A DNA stretch of 64,000 bases, from NCBI RefSeq assembly GCF_030272615.1, contig NC_081408.1, positions 63,360,614-63,424,613 of the forward strand, in the 5' to 3' direction. Positions 36,430-46,423 of this stretch are shown here, piece by piece. The position numbers were made by a program, and so were the translations under genes. Each line of letters begins with the position of its first letter. Position 1 is the first letter of the stretch. Source of the stretch: Cryptomeria japonica (taxonomy: Eukaryota > Streptophyta > Pinopsida > Cupressales > Cupressaceae). The notes beneath the pieces were generated by a model that ran no database searches, was not told the DNA's origin, and saw only the letters and a program-made list of their open reading frames with translations.

Positions 36430-37380
36430 TTAGATGTTTGATTTTTTTGTTTTAGGGATGAAGCCACAACAAGCACATGATATGATAAGTGATCTCAAGA
36501 AAAAAATGCTAAATCCTAAGGAAGTTGGATGAGAGAGAAAACCTTTTCTTTCAAACTTAGGTACACACCCAATAGTTAATCTGAATACGACTGCTGAGTC
36601 TCACACAATGGATTCTCAACAACGTATTATCCAACTCCAAACGCTAATGGGGGCATATTACAGAAAGTTTCTTGGGATCTAGTTACTATCTCTTTTGCAC
36701 AAATATTATCCCCCTTTCAGAGGTGAATTAGGTAGCTTCTAATTTTAATCGGAACTAGTAAGGGATCTATTCATTATGTCGGGGTATAAACTCAATTAAG
36801 AGGTCTCCCAGCCTTGAAAACCAAGGTTTGATATGCCCGAAGGTACGAAGGAGAGATATTCTCGAGCACTATTGTGGACTTGATTTTCATAAAATCACAT
36901 ATATTTTATAATGGGTTGGAGTACTTGGCATTAGTCGTTCCCACCTGGGTCGTTCCCCTCTCACTAGCCTTAATGGCTTTGGCCTTATAGGCTCCCCGAG
37001 AGGACAGGCCCGCTAAAGATATGTACTATTGAAAGAAAAAGATGAGTTTGGATTTATGATCACCTAAGAAAGGTGAGAGATTACTCACCTATCATCAAAA
37101 CACATAAGACATGTTTGTTCATTTCCATTAGAAAAATAATTGTGCCTAGAAAACTTAAAGAAGACACAAAGTTTGGTTGAGTCCTCCTAGGCAACCTGCA
37201 AAATAGATACGTTAGTAGTCATGATGTGTTTTAATGAAATGAAGCTTTGAAAAGCATAATCTTTGACAATCGTCCTGCAAAAACCAGTTAAGCTATCAAA
37301 AAACTCACAAACAGGCCAAGGTTATCATTAGTAGTAATCAAATTGAAGCATGAAAACCTTAAAATGCAATCTGTTTTGAA
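36430..37380 (-). other. element B 5' leader, conserved with element A
   Basis: No gene. 36790-37090 is collinear with element A 19480-19830, including gtcgttcccac, gggtcgttcccctctcac and ggctccccgagaggacaggc. Between leader and protease there is no gag frame. Confidence 0.55.
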
Positions 37381-37384
37381 AACA

Positions 37385-37475
37385 AAGAAGCAGAATTTCG
37401 TATGACAATTCTCACCTACTCGTACGAGGGCACAAAGGAGCTCGTACAAGACAAAAAGGGAACTCGTACAAAATT
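37385..37475. repeat. cluster of ctcgtacga motifs, right part (element B)
   Basis: ttcgtatgaca, actcgtacgagg, gctcgtacaaga and aactcgtacaaa, just inside the primer site end of B. Confidence 0.75.
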
Positions 37476-37548
37476 TTGAATCAGACTTGGCTAGAAACCT
37501 GCTAGATTGGAAATTTGATGATGCTAAGAGGCCAAAAATGAGATTTTC

Positions 37549-37567
37549 GGCCTGACAGTGGGTGCCA
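37549..37567 (-). promoter_or_regulatory. primer binding site of element B
   Basis: Minus strand reads TGGCACCCACTGTCAGGCC, three bases from the 5' LTR. It resembles TGGCGCCCACCGTGGGGCC with C-to-T type changes. The tRNA partner is not established here. Confidence 0.65.
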
Positions 37568-37570
37568 AAA

Positions 37571-38698
37571 TGTCGTGCCTGTGAAGTGTGATACCTGCAG
37601 CTGAAACACAAACACTCAATAGATCATTACAAGCATGGCTAGAAAATAATAAGAAAATGAAAGATGAATCTTGAAAAAGGAATCTATTGCCTCCTAAGAG
37701 ATGCGAGTATGGATTTTCTCTCAGATCTGGATAAGCAGTCCCTATGACTTGACTACACCTAGATGGATGATTTGAAATGATAATCATATGCAAGCTAGAT
37801 GAGATTGATTATGCTAGATTAATCCAAGAGACTAATTAAGCTAATGATATGCATGATTAAGTTATGATAATGATGCAATTAAGCTTGAAAAGAGATTGAT
37901 TAAGCTACATGATTCAATAATTATGCTAGAAAATGATCAAATTAAGCTAATGCAATTGCCTATAACAACAATACTCAAATGATATGCCTATATTAAGAAT
38001 AACTAAATTGATAATGAGATGGGATCCTTTGTGCTCCAAAATGGGGAATATTTATAGGATTTCCAAGGCCAGGGGTGAGGTGGCAGGAATCAATGATTAA
38101 GATTGAGTCTGAAGATATCAAGGGTGAAATTGGAGGAGGATGGAGAAGAAGTTGGAGGAAGGGACACTTGTCATCTCTATGGTGACAAGTGTCAAGGATA
38201 ATTTCTCATAAGAGGACAAGTGTCCAAGAGAGGAGACATGTGGCCAAAGTGCCATGTGTCTCAAGGGGAGAATATCCACACCATAGGAGGTTAGGATGTG
38301 CAAGATATTATAGGGTTAGGAAAACCCAAGGTTAGGTGTAATGGGCTAGGTTAGAGGGATGGTTAGGTTAGGTGGTTATAAGTTAGGAAGCATTTGGGTA
38401 ATTTGAATTTAAAAATTCAAATAAAAGGAAAAGACTAATTAATTTTCAATGACTCATAAATTGATTTGTTTTAATTAATTAAGGGATTAGAATAGTTGAT
38501 TGAAATGGGGGAGGGATTAATTAATCAAAGGGGATTATTGAAATGAACTTATTAAATAAATCCTTAGATTTATTAATAAGTAGATGAAAGGGAGAATTTA
38601 ATCAAATTGCTAATGAATTCAATTAAATTAAGAAGGGAGATTAATTAAATAATTGCTTATTTAATTAATTATCTTCAGACAATTTTTAGGTGTATACA
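37571..38698 (-). repeat. element B 5' LTR
   Basis: 1,128 bp, TGTATACACC...CACGACA on the minus strand, followed by the ACATG target copy (38699-38703). It shows the undisturbed sequence of the site that element A hit in the other LTR. Confidence 0.93.
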
Positions 38699-38703
38699 AC
38701 ATG

Positions 38704-40588
38704 TTGTGATGCAATAAGGTCCATGTGGAGCAATTTTAATGTATTTGAGTCATTTGGAGTCAACTAGGTTCATGTTGTTAAATTTTGTCAAAAATGCAAA
38801 ATAAATTGTAAAGTTGTTATGTTGATAATTTGTCAAATTGCAAGGTTTGGGAAGTTGAAGGCTCATGGAGCCCAAGAGTAATTTTTAGATGGTTGTAACT
38901 ATTGATTCAATTTTTTAGGAATGTTATAAACTCTATTCCATTGTTGTAAGAGAGAGAGGTTGAAGTTTTTTATGAAGAAGCCATGGACATGACACAAATT
39001 TCTGTAAATAACATGTGTTTTTCTTGTTTCAGTCACTATAATCTTGTATATGCATATTGTTCATGGCTTGTAACTGATTGTAAATAATTGTGTGGTGAGT
39101 TTAATTTATTGTGGGATTGATTTGGAGTGGATTCATTAATTTTCCTAACAGTTATAATGAATTCTTTCAAAACGGGTTGAATTCTAGGTTAGGGAGAATC
39201 GATGAAAAACAATAAATTTACTTTCTTCAAATGGATAGGGCTAATAATGGGAAGTTCGTTCCATTGTTGTGTATATCTTAATATTTTAGAGTTGCAAGTT
39301 GTGATGGTGATGTTTGCATGGGAATCCATGATTCCATAATTGTTAAATTTGTGTGCTTTGGGTGAAAGTTGGTGGTTAAGGGTAGGTAAGTGTGAAAATA
39401 TCTTGCAACAAAAAATTATGGTGGTTGGTTAAGCATGTGCAAGTCATTTGAAGCATTTTGGATGCATGTGGTAAAGTTCAGAAGTTAGGAAGTGGGATTT
39501 CCAATAAACCCCTTGTAAATTGCTAAAGATGAGGCTTTAGTAGTTGGATATCTTGGAGGGATTTCCTTCTAACAAAGATTGTTGATTTTGGTCCTTTGTG
39601 ACTTGGTAAGGGATTGTCTATAGAATTTTAAGGCTGTCAAGGTATTTAGCATGCACTTACTTTGTAAAAGTGGCCTAATTAGGCCTTGGTGCAACATTGT
39701 CAATCCTATTTTGAGACACATGTTCCAAAACAACCATATATTTGTTTTAAATATGTTTTATAACTTCTGAATGGATATCTAAAACATATTTTAGTTTGTG
39801 ATTTTGAAGTATTGTTTTAAAATCATGTCAAAAATATCCCATTTGTTGCACTTTTAGGCCTAGGTTGTAAATTACTAGTCTATTTTTGAGTCAAGTTTTC
39901 CAAAAGAGTCATATGATAAAATTGGATATAATTTGTGTCTTCCAAAAGGAAATCTAAAAAACTATTTGTCTTGTTGATATTTGTCCTAGGTCAAGAATAA
40001 TGCCCCTTTTTGTCACAGGTGGGGGATACTAGAATTAGGATAGTTTATGTGAAAGGCATAACAGTTGGAATAACCAGAGGTTTTGAGGTTTTTAAGGAGT
40101 TGTCCATATGCTATAATTTCTGGGTATAATATATTCCCAAATCTAGTAGAGTCTTGTGAACCACTGAGCCCTGACTTGGTGTTTGTAGCCCTATGAGTCA
40201 TAGTGCCATTGTGAAGAGATCTTGGTTTTGTTGATGGTTGAATGTGAAGCTTGATGGAAAGGTAAAATTGATATGAATAAATGTGTTTCCACCATTATGA
40301 TGGATTAGAGACTAAATTGTGCAGGGTTGCCTTTTCTAATGTAATTGGTTGTTTGGGATAAGGGAAGATTACGAGCCCATTGTTGTGAAATATGCCTACA
40401 TGGTTGTGAATTTGAACCCCACCTACTACATTACCTTTGAAATACCTATCAAAAGAATATTTTTAATGGTTAGGATACATGCTACAATCACCAAGGCAGA
40501 ATACCAAAATGAGTCTTCAATGTCAGCAAAGCCTGAAATAAGTATCTCCTCGAGACACCAAAATAACATGCTACCGAAATGCTGCAAT
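38704..40588 (+). other. gene-free flank, probably part of an older LTR-type repeat
   Basis: This is the right-hand continuation of 11318. Phrases near 38740-38830 (tttgagtcatttggagtc, ttgtcaaaaatgc, aaagttgt) resemble the reverse strand of the multimer LTR U3 and the 46500-46830 region, with a possible TATAAAC near 38925. No coding sequence supported. Confidence 0.4.
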
Positions 40589-40590
40589 TA

Positions 40591-40885
40591 CATAGGGGCT
40601 TCACTTAGTGAACTTGGGCTATATCACGTGCACTCATGGAAGACTAAAGATCCCCCTATTTTCAAAAAATATTTCCCTAAACTCCTTTTTTGTTACCCCT
40701 CCTAATACACAAATTGAATTAAAAACCCCCTATTTTCACCAAATATTGCATTTTTTCTTAGACTAAATTAAAAACCCCCCTATTTTCACCGATAGGCAAT
40801 ATATTGTACCCTAATTTTTGGGATATTAAACCCCCCAAAATGAATGCATGTGATATAATATTGCCTATTTAGTGAAGCCCCCATG
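40591..40885. mobile_element. MITE-like element with TA target duplication
   Basis: 295 bp. Terminal inverted repeats CATAGGGGCTTCACT (40591-40605) and, reversed, CATGGGGGCTTCACT (40871-40885) match at 14 of 15. TA flanks both ends (40589-40590, 40886-40887). Inside are three copies of ccccctattttcac and an internal inverted pair aggcaatat/atattgcct. No transposase. A TA duplication points to Tc1/mariner-type mobilisation, but the termini are not a family I recognise. Confidence 0.65.
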
Positions 40886-40887
40886 TA

Positions 40888-41425
40888 GAATTATCGGAGC
40901 ACAAAATGGAAGAACTAAAACACAACTAAGACCAAAACATTCAGAGCCTAATAATCATGATCCAAGTCAACATTGCAAGATTCAAGACATGAAAACCAAA
41001 CTACCAAATGAGTGTTACAAAAAATCACAGAAATCAAAGCACAATAATTCACACAACATAGCATATATGAACATACAACTGAAGCACAACATCCCAAAAA
41101 TAACTACCAGAGCATAAAATTAAATGTCATAACCAATACCAAAATTATGCACATCTAGATAATCATGTCCTCATAATTTTGAAGAAATAATCATCTAAAA
41201 AACTATAACAACAATAAAAATAGAAACAACAACAACAACGAGAATATACAATCTATAACATACATACCTATCTTCCACTATTATGTACATACCTATCTTC
41301 CACTAATCTTCACATACCTATCTTCCACTATTTTGCACACACCATTCTTCTACCATACATCAATTTGAACCAATCAGGATCACTCAATTTGACATCAAGG
41401 ATAACTCAGATGAATAATTCCAACA
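40888..41425 (-). repeat. partial copia-type 3' LTR
   Basis: The minus strand starts TGTTGGAATTATTC at 41425, preceded by a purine tract. The left limit is not defined and the open frame at 40872-41117 is not supported. Confidence 0.45.
41255..41350. repeat. ~28-bp tandem repeat
   Basis: Three full and one decayed copy of acatacctatcttccacta with short variable spacers, inside the partial LTR. Confidence 0.85.
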
Positions 41426-41745
41426 ATCTCCCTGTTTATCATTGATGGGAAAACACTTCAAAACATTTTGTCAAAAAAAATCCCCATTAGATAAAGCTTC
41501 TTGATACCAAAATCCTCCAAAATTTTCCCCCTTTGACATCAAGGACAAAGGTGGACAAAGAAATCATTACTGCATTACAAAATTACCTCATCTCAAATTT
41601 TAAAATATCCTCTTATATTTTTCCTTCAACTCAGGAACGAAATTCTTCAATGAGTTCATCGCCAAATGTGTAAACTCAAACTATCTTTCTACACTATTAT
41701 GTCAACTGCATCTAATAATGAATTGGGAGCAAAGATGTATAGTTC
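41426..41745 (-). mobile_element. 3' tail of a copia element with polypurine tract
   Basis: Minus strand reads AACAGGGAGAT just before the LTR start, and further upstream GATGTCAAAGGGGGAAAAT (near 41522-41545). These are typical of the non-coding tail before copia 3' LTRs. It stops near 41745 where element C begins. Confidence 0.5.
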
Positions 41746-41748
41746 TCA

Positions 41749-42481
41749 TGTGACCAAGGTCTGGAGGACCTTCAAAGAGAGAAGTCTAGATCATGCAGAA
41801 ATAGTAACACAATGGAAGCATAAACACAACACATAAAAAATGCAATCAAAGACATCTACAACATCATATATTCATCATAACTTAACCAACAACATCAAAA
41901 AATCAAAATGTTCTCACAGGACTAGTTACATTATTCATTCTAGATTACAATCATCTGGATCTCAAATTATAGATCATGAAACTAAATTATCACATTTCTT
42001 CTTATCTACTTCCATATCTACTTCCCTCCCCCTAAAGATTAATTACATCAATATATATATCATCCAAAACACATCTGGGTCGGCCACAAAATATCACATT
42101 CTCCAAAATAGTAAAATGAAACGTGTAAAATAGGTTAGCCCCAGAACTTGAAGATCTACTTTGCCAAGAACACAAATGAAGTGTGGACCACCAAGGAAGG
42201 TGAGCCAAGGGACAAGGAACATCGAAGATGGTACCAAATAGATCCGCAAGCCAATAAATTGCTTGTAACAAGAAGAAATCTTCAACTAGCCATTAAGCTC
42301 AAAGTTACTCTCACAACCAAGAAATAGACAATGCAAAAGCAATAATTTGCCGAAAAAGAATCCAAAATAACTAAAAATCCTAGACAAGGAACAAGATCCA
42401 ATCTGGAAGCCAACAGGTTGATCCAAAATGAAAGTAACAATTACCAAAAAATTCTAGAAGATACATGGAAACTACAACACA
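41749..42481 (-). repeat. element C 3' LTR (left copy)
   Basis: Collinear with 45706-46423 (gtctagatcatg, ttcatcataa, gatcatgaaactaaattatca, taattacatcaatatat, gaccaccaaggaagg). Start uncertain by some bases. Confidence 0.65.
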
Positions 42482-43010
42482 AAACAAGAAGATTGAGCTC
42501 ATTGACCAAGGATTCTCCTGCATCAGACACCCTAGGTAGAAAAACATTTTCCATGAGAGGAAACTCATGAACATAGAAAAGGATTGGGAATATAGGCCCA
42601 ATTCTCACTTCTGATCCAAACATCTTCTTTCTCTGCAAACTTCTTCCTCCTGCCATTTTCAAAACTTTAGTTAGATCTTCCAATCTCTTATCCTCTTCTC
42701 CTCTCTTTGCTTGTTTCATAGCTACACACTTCCTCTTACCACTATTCCCTTTCTTCTTCCAATTCATTTTTTTCTTTCCACTGGAATTGATCTTACCTGT
42801 CACCATAATTCTATCTTTGTTGTCATGTGATACCACCTTGTATTAGCTAGATATTTCTACAAATCCATGCCAACATCTAGCATAGCCTTTGCAACCTTCT
42901 TCTAAGAACTTCAATTCTTCACAAAACTCAATTTCCTCACCTCTTTCTCTTTTAAAGATGCCAAAGTAAACTTTTTCCCATCCTTCTTAATATTGACCAA
43001 ATTCTTCCGA
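42482..43010 (-). pseudogene. element C unrecognised lysine-rich frame
   Basis: A frame from about 42836 leftwards is strongly basic (KKKMNWKKKGNSGKRKC) and runs into the LTR at 42441. It may be a polyprotein linker or chance. No domain seen. Confidence 0.3.
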
Positions 43011-43029
43011 CAATCATAGATATCTTCTT

Positions 43030-43440
43030 TATCAAAATGCCAAGGTTTACCTATCAAAACATGTCAAGCACTCATAGGAAAGATATCACACAAAACTTCA
43101 TCTCTAAAATGAACAATACTAAAGTCCACCTAGCACTACTCTTTCATCTCTACAACATGATCATCTTTCAACCAACCCACCTGGTAAGGACAAGGATTCT
43201 TAAGCCTCTTCAAACCAAGTTTCTCCATCATCACTTCTGATACTAGATTATTAGTGCTTTAACTATTCACAATAACCTTATAACACTTACCTCTTGATTT
43301 TCAAATAGTTTAGAAAAGTTTCTTTCTCTAAATAGGTCTGGTACCCTCACTGCTTCGCTCCATCAAGACTGTCCTAAACATAAGGGATTCTCCTTGTTCT
43401 TGTCATATCAAGTTCTTATCTGCAACTCCAGTTTTAGGAT
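43030..43440 (-). pseudogene. element C protease remnant
   Basis: Downstream of the zinc knuckle the minus strand reads QGESLMFRTVL then frameshifted fragments in which a gypsy-type retropepsin would be expected; the catalytic DSG is not preserved in any frame (a NS-type remnant only). Many stops. Confidence 0.4.
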
Positions 43441-43486
43441 CTTCACATGCTAAGGTATTCCTTTCATTTCCCTTGTTACTCTAAGG

Positions 43487-44411
43487 ACATTCATAAGCTC
43501 TATGTTCAGTTTCCCCACACCTGAAACATGTACCGAAGAAATCCTTACTGCTACCTCCTTTCCTTTGTGTCTTCTACTCCAATTATTTACTCCATTTAGA
43601 TTTTGGTTCTTCAGTAATCCACTTCTCCATACTTCCACTCATCTTCCCTCTATCTATAGCATATCTCTCCTTTCTCCTAGGGATATTTTTTTGTCTTCTC
43701 TTCACTTTATCTTCTTCCTTTAATGCATATTGATAAGCCTCCTTAGCTATAGAAATCTTCAACATACTCATCTCATCCTAGATGTTAAATCAAAGTCCAT
43801 TTATGTATCTAGCCACCGTTTCCCTATCCATCTCTTAGTGATTGGATCTGATCATCACCTTGTAAAATTATTTAGTATACTCCTTCAAACTCATGTCCTT
43901 CTGCTTCAAGTGTTGCAACCTTCTGAATAAATCCAACTCATAGTCTCCTAGAATGAATTTAGCCTTTAATCTCATGAACATCTACCCCCACTAAGTGATT
44001 TTCATCTCACTGTTCTTCACTCTATCTCTATGCAAATCTTTCCACCATAAATCAGCATTCCCTTTCAACGTAGTTTGTGCTAACTAGGCTCTTTGTGGGT
44101 AGTTAACATCTTCAAACTTGACGTAGACCTCCAAATCTTCGATCTAGTCTATCAAGTCTTCCAGATTCAACCTCAAATTTATGAATTTTACTGACTTGTG
44201 CCACCACTCTATGAAATATTTCTTCTCCCTCATCTACTAGTCCTTCAACCTTTTCAGCCTCAAGCTATTCTCCTACCACTTCATATTCATCCTCTGATTT
44301 TGGATTCCTTTGCATACCAGCCAACGTGTTTTGGATCTCATTCCTCATCTCATTCTTGAAATCCTCCATCATTTTCTCTACGCTCCTAGGTTTCATCCTC
44401 CTCGACGGCAT
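43487..44411 (-). pseudogene. element C gag with CCHC zinc knuckle
   Basis: Starts at ATG 44411 (MPSRRMKPRSVEKMMEDF). It includes the retrotransposon gag core: LKGNADLWWKDL near 44040, KAKFILGDYELDLFRRLQ near 43950, and IAKEAYQYALKEEDKVKRR near 43700. It ends in CFRCGETEHRAYEC (CX2CX4HX4C, 43487-43535). This is a structural nucleocapsid-type protein of Ty3/gypsy elements. Several TAG stops and at least one frameshift (between about 44150 and 44080) make it non-functional. About 150 bp separates the start from the primer site remnant. Confidence 0.8.
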
Positions 44412-44564
44412 CTCTTCCCTTTGCTTTGGCACAACTGCCTCAATTTGGTGATCTAACTATAAGGTTTCAATTGACTCTTCATCTGCAATATATTGAACAC
44501 ACTTGCAACCTATGTCAAATTGGTGATCTATTCACCCAAAAGAATACCTCAAGGTTCACAACTA

Positions 44565-45705
44565 GCTTTGATACCTGTAATGGTGGAAAATATGATGTGA
44601 CAGAGAGATCAAGAGGAAAGCTACCCTTTCCCTCAAAAGAGAGATGAGAGTTTCACTATGGATTTCCCTTCAAACACTTTTCACCCATTACATTAGAAGA
44701 GGGGAGGAAAAATTTAGTAGATTCAACCTCCAAGGAAAAAGATTGAATTTTGAATGATATGAGAATGATAAGTTAATCCCCTCTTTTTTGGATGGAAATG
44801 AATTGATCAAATTGTGTGTTAAAACTAAGTTCAAAAGTGACCAAGAAGTCATTATAACTAGAGATCAAGGTATGTGGTGAAGCTGTGCACCTGGCTCTTG
44901 TAATATAATATCAGGATGAAGCCGCCCTCTGAATCTGAGAAAAAGTCACCCGGACCATGGTGGGAATGTACATGGTCCTCTAAAAAATTTGCGAAACAAA
45001 AAGGGTTTTTCCACCTCAACAAATGGAGTCCAAATCCAAAAGTATAGATACTTACCTGCAACCTATACATAGAAAAGAGAGGAAAAGGGGTTGGGATTGG
45101 GTGTTTGTCTTTAAGTCAAACCCCAATTTTGGAATTAACCAAATGATGAAAGACAGTACTTGCAAGTAAATGTAAATGAAAGATTGAAATATAAATCACC
45201 TCAAGGGAGGTTGTGATATAGATGTTGATAGAATTTCTTGAATGAAATTGACTATCGAAATGGATCTCCTCCTCAATGCTTGAATCCTTGACTTGAATGC
45301 AACACCTAGCCTTGAAGGGAGACTTGAGATGCTCAATGCTTCAATGCTCGATTGCTTGAATGCGTAATTTGTGGACTTCTTTCTTATTACCACTTATGCA
45401 AATGAGAGGGTAAATGCAACATTTATACTCATCAATTAGGGTTACTAAAACTAGTTTTCATCACAGGCCAACATCGGGGAAGTTTTCCCGCTCAAAGTGC
45501 AGCCCCTAATGTAAGGTCTGAAAGGGTCCTACCCCCAAAATGGGGTAGGGACAGGGTGATGTGGAGGCCAACGAAGAAGCTGATTCTAAGGGTTGAGCAG
45601 TCTTTGATTTTCATTCAGGCTAGGGGATTTGATCTTGCGTGCTTGAGGATCCTAATGTGGTAAAAAATTGTGAGGGTCACGATTCCATGACACTACAATA
45701 CCATC
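44565..45705 (-). promoter_or_regulatory. element C primer binding site, split by solo LTR
   Basis: Plus strand gctttgatacc (44565-44575) and atacca (45698-45703) join, once the inserted LTR and one target copy are removed, into a tRNA-iMet-type site (minus: TGGTATCAAAGC) two bases from element C's LTR. Confidence 0.75.
44576..45697 (-). mobile_element. solo LTR in element C primer site
   Basis: 1,122 bp, minus orientation TGTAGTGTCATGG...CCATTACA, with perfect ATACC duplications at 44571-44575 and 45698-45702. No internal region. The open frames at 44858-45393 are on its sense strand but short and unconvincing. Confidence 0.88.
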
Positions 45706-46423
45706 TGATGCAACCTTGGTTCAAAGGGCCCTCAAAGAGAATAGTCTAGATCATGTAGTAAGAACGAACACAAAAATAGAAAATGCAATTAGAGACATCC
45801 ACAACATCATATATATTCATCATAAATCAATTGATAGCATTTGAATATCAAAACATTCTTACAGGACTAGCTAAATCATTCATTATAGATTCCAATCATT
45901 CAGATCTCCAAATTAGAGATCATGAAACTAAATTATCATATTTCTTATTATCTACTTCTATATTTTCTTCCCTCCTAAAGATTAATTACATCAATATATA
46001 TCATCTAGAACACATTCGGGTCAGCCACAAAAGATCACATTCTACAAAACAGGAAAATGAAATGTGTAAAATAGGTCAGCCCCAAAACATGAAGATCTCC
46101 TTTGCCAATAATGTAAATGAAGTGTAGACCACCAAGGAAGGTTGGTCAAGGGCCAGTGAACATCGAAAATGGTACCAAATAGATCCACAAGCTAAGAAAT
46201 TGCTCTACACAAGAAGAAATCTCCAACTAGCTATTAAGCTCAAAACTGCTCTGCAAACCAAGAAACATACAATCTAGAAGAGATAACTTGCCAAAAAATA
46301 GTCCAAATGAGCTGAAAATCCTAAGCAAGGAACAAGAACAAATTAGGAAGCTAACAATATGATCTAATACTAAAAGGAACAATTACTAGAAAATTCTGGA
46401 AGAAACACACAAATTGTAATACA
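45706..46423 (-). repeat. element C 5' LTR (right copy)
   Basis: 718 bp, TGTATTACAATTT...GGTTGCATCA on the minus strand, next to the primer site. Confidence 0.7.

Larger units (their letters stand above)
11324..38698 (-). mobile_element. element B: nested Ty3/gypsy-type element with perfect TSD
   Basis: The outer element of a nested structure. Its 3' LTR is split (11324-11416 and 22481-23505) by element A. Its 5' LTR is 37571-38698. Identical 5-bp duplications ACATG flank it (11319-11323 and 38699-38703). The primer site lies left of the 5' LTR (37549-37567) and a purine tract (minus) right of the 3' LTR (23506-23520). Net length without the insertions is about 11 kb. Only a retropepsin and an RNase H-like domain are recognisable; gag, RT and integrase are absent. 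The internal region also carries a 9.25-kb multimeric insertion (26975-36224). The first 93 bp of the two LTRs differ at about nine sites. Confidence 0.9.
41749..46423 (-). mobile_element. element C: decayed Ty3/gypsy element
   Basis: Two ~720-bp direct repeats (about 41749-42481 and 45706-46423) enclose gag, a broken protease and a split primer site, all in minus orientation. RT and integrase are missing. A solo LTR (44576-45697) lies inside the primer site. No matching target duplication was found at the outer ends and no clear purine tract beside the left repeat, so the limits are approximate. Confidence 0.6.

Noticed and set aside
40349-40705. 118-codon plus-strand open frame
   Set aside because: Overlaps the MITE-like element end, no recognisable motif, AT-biased composition; most likely chance.
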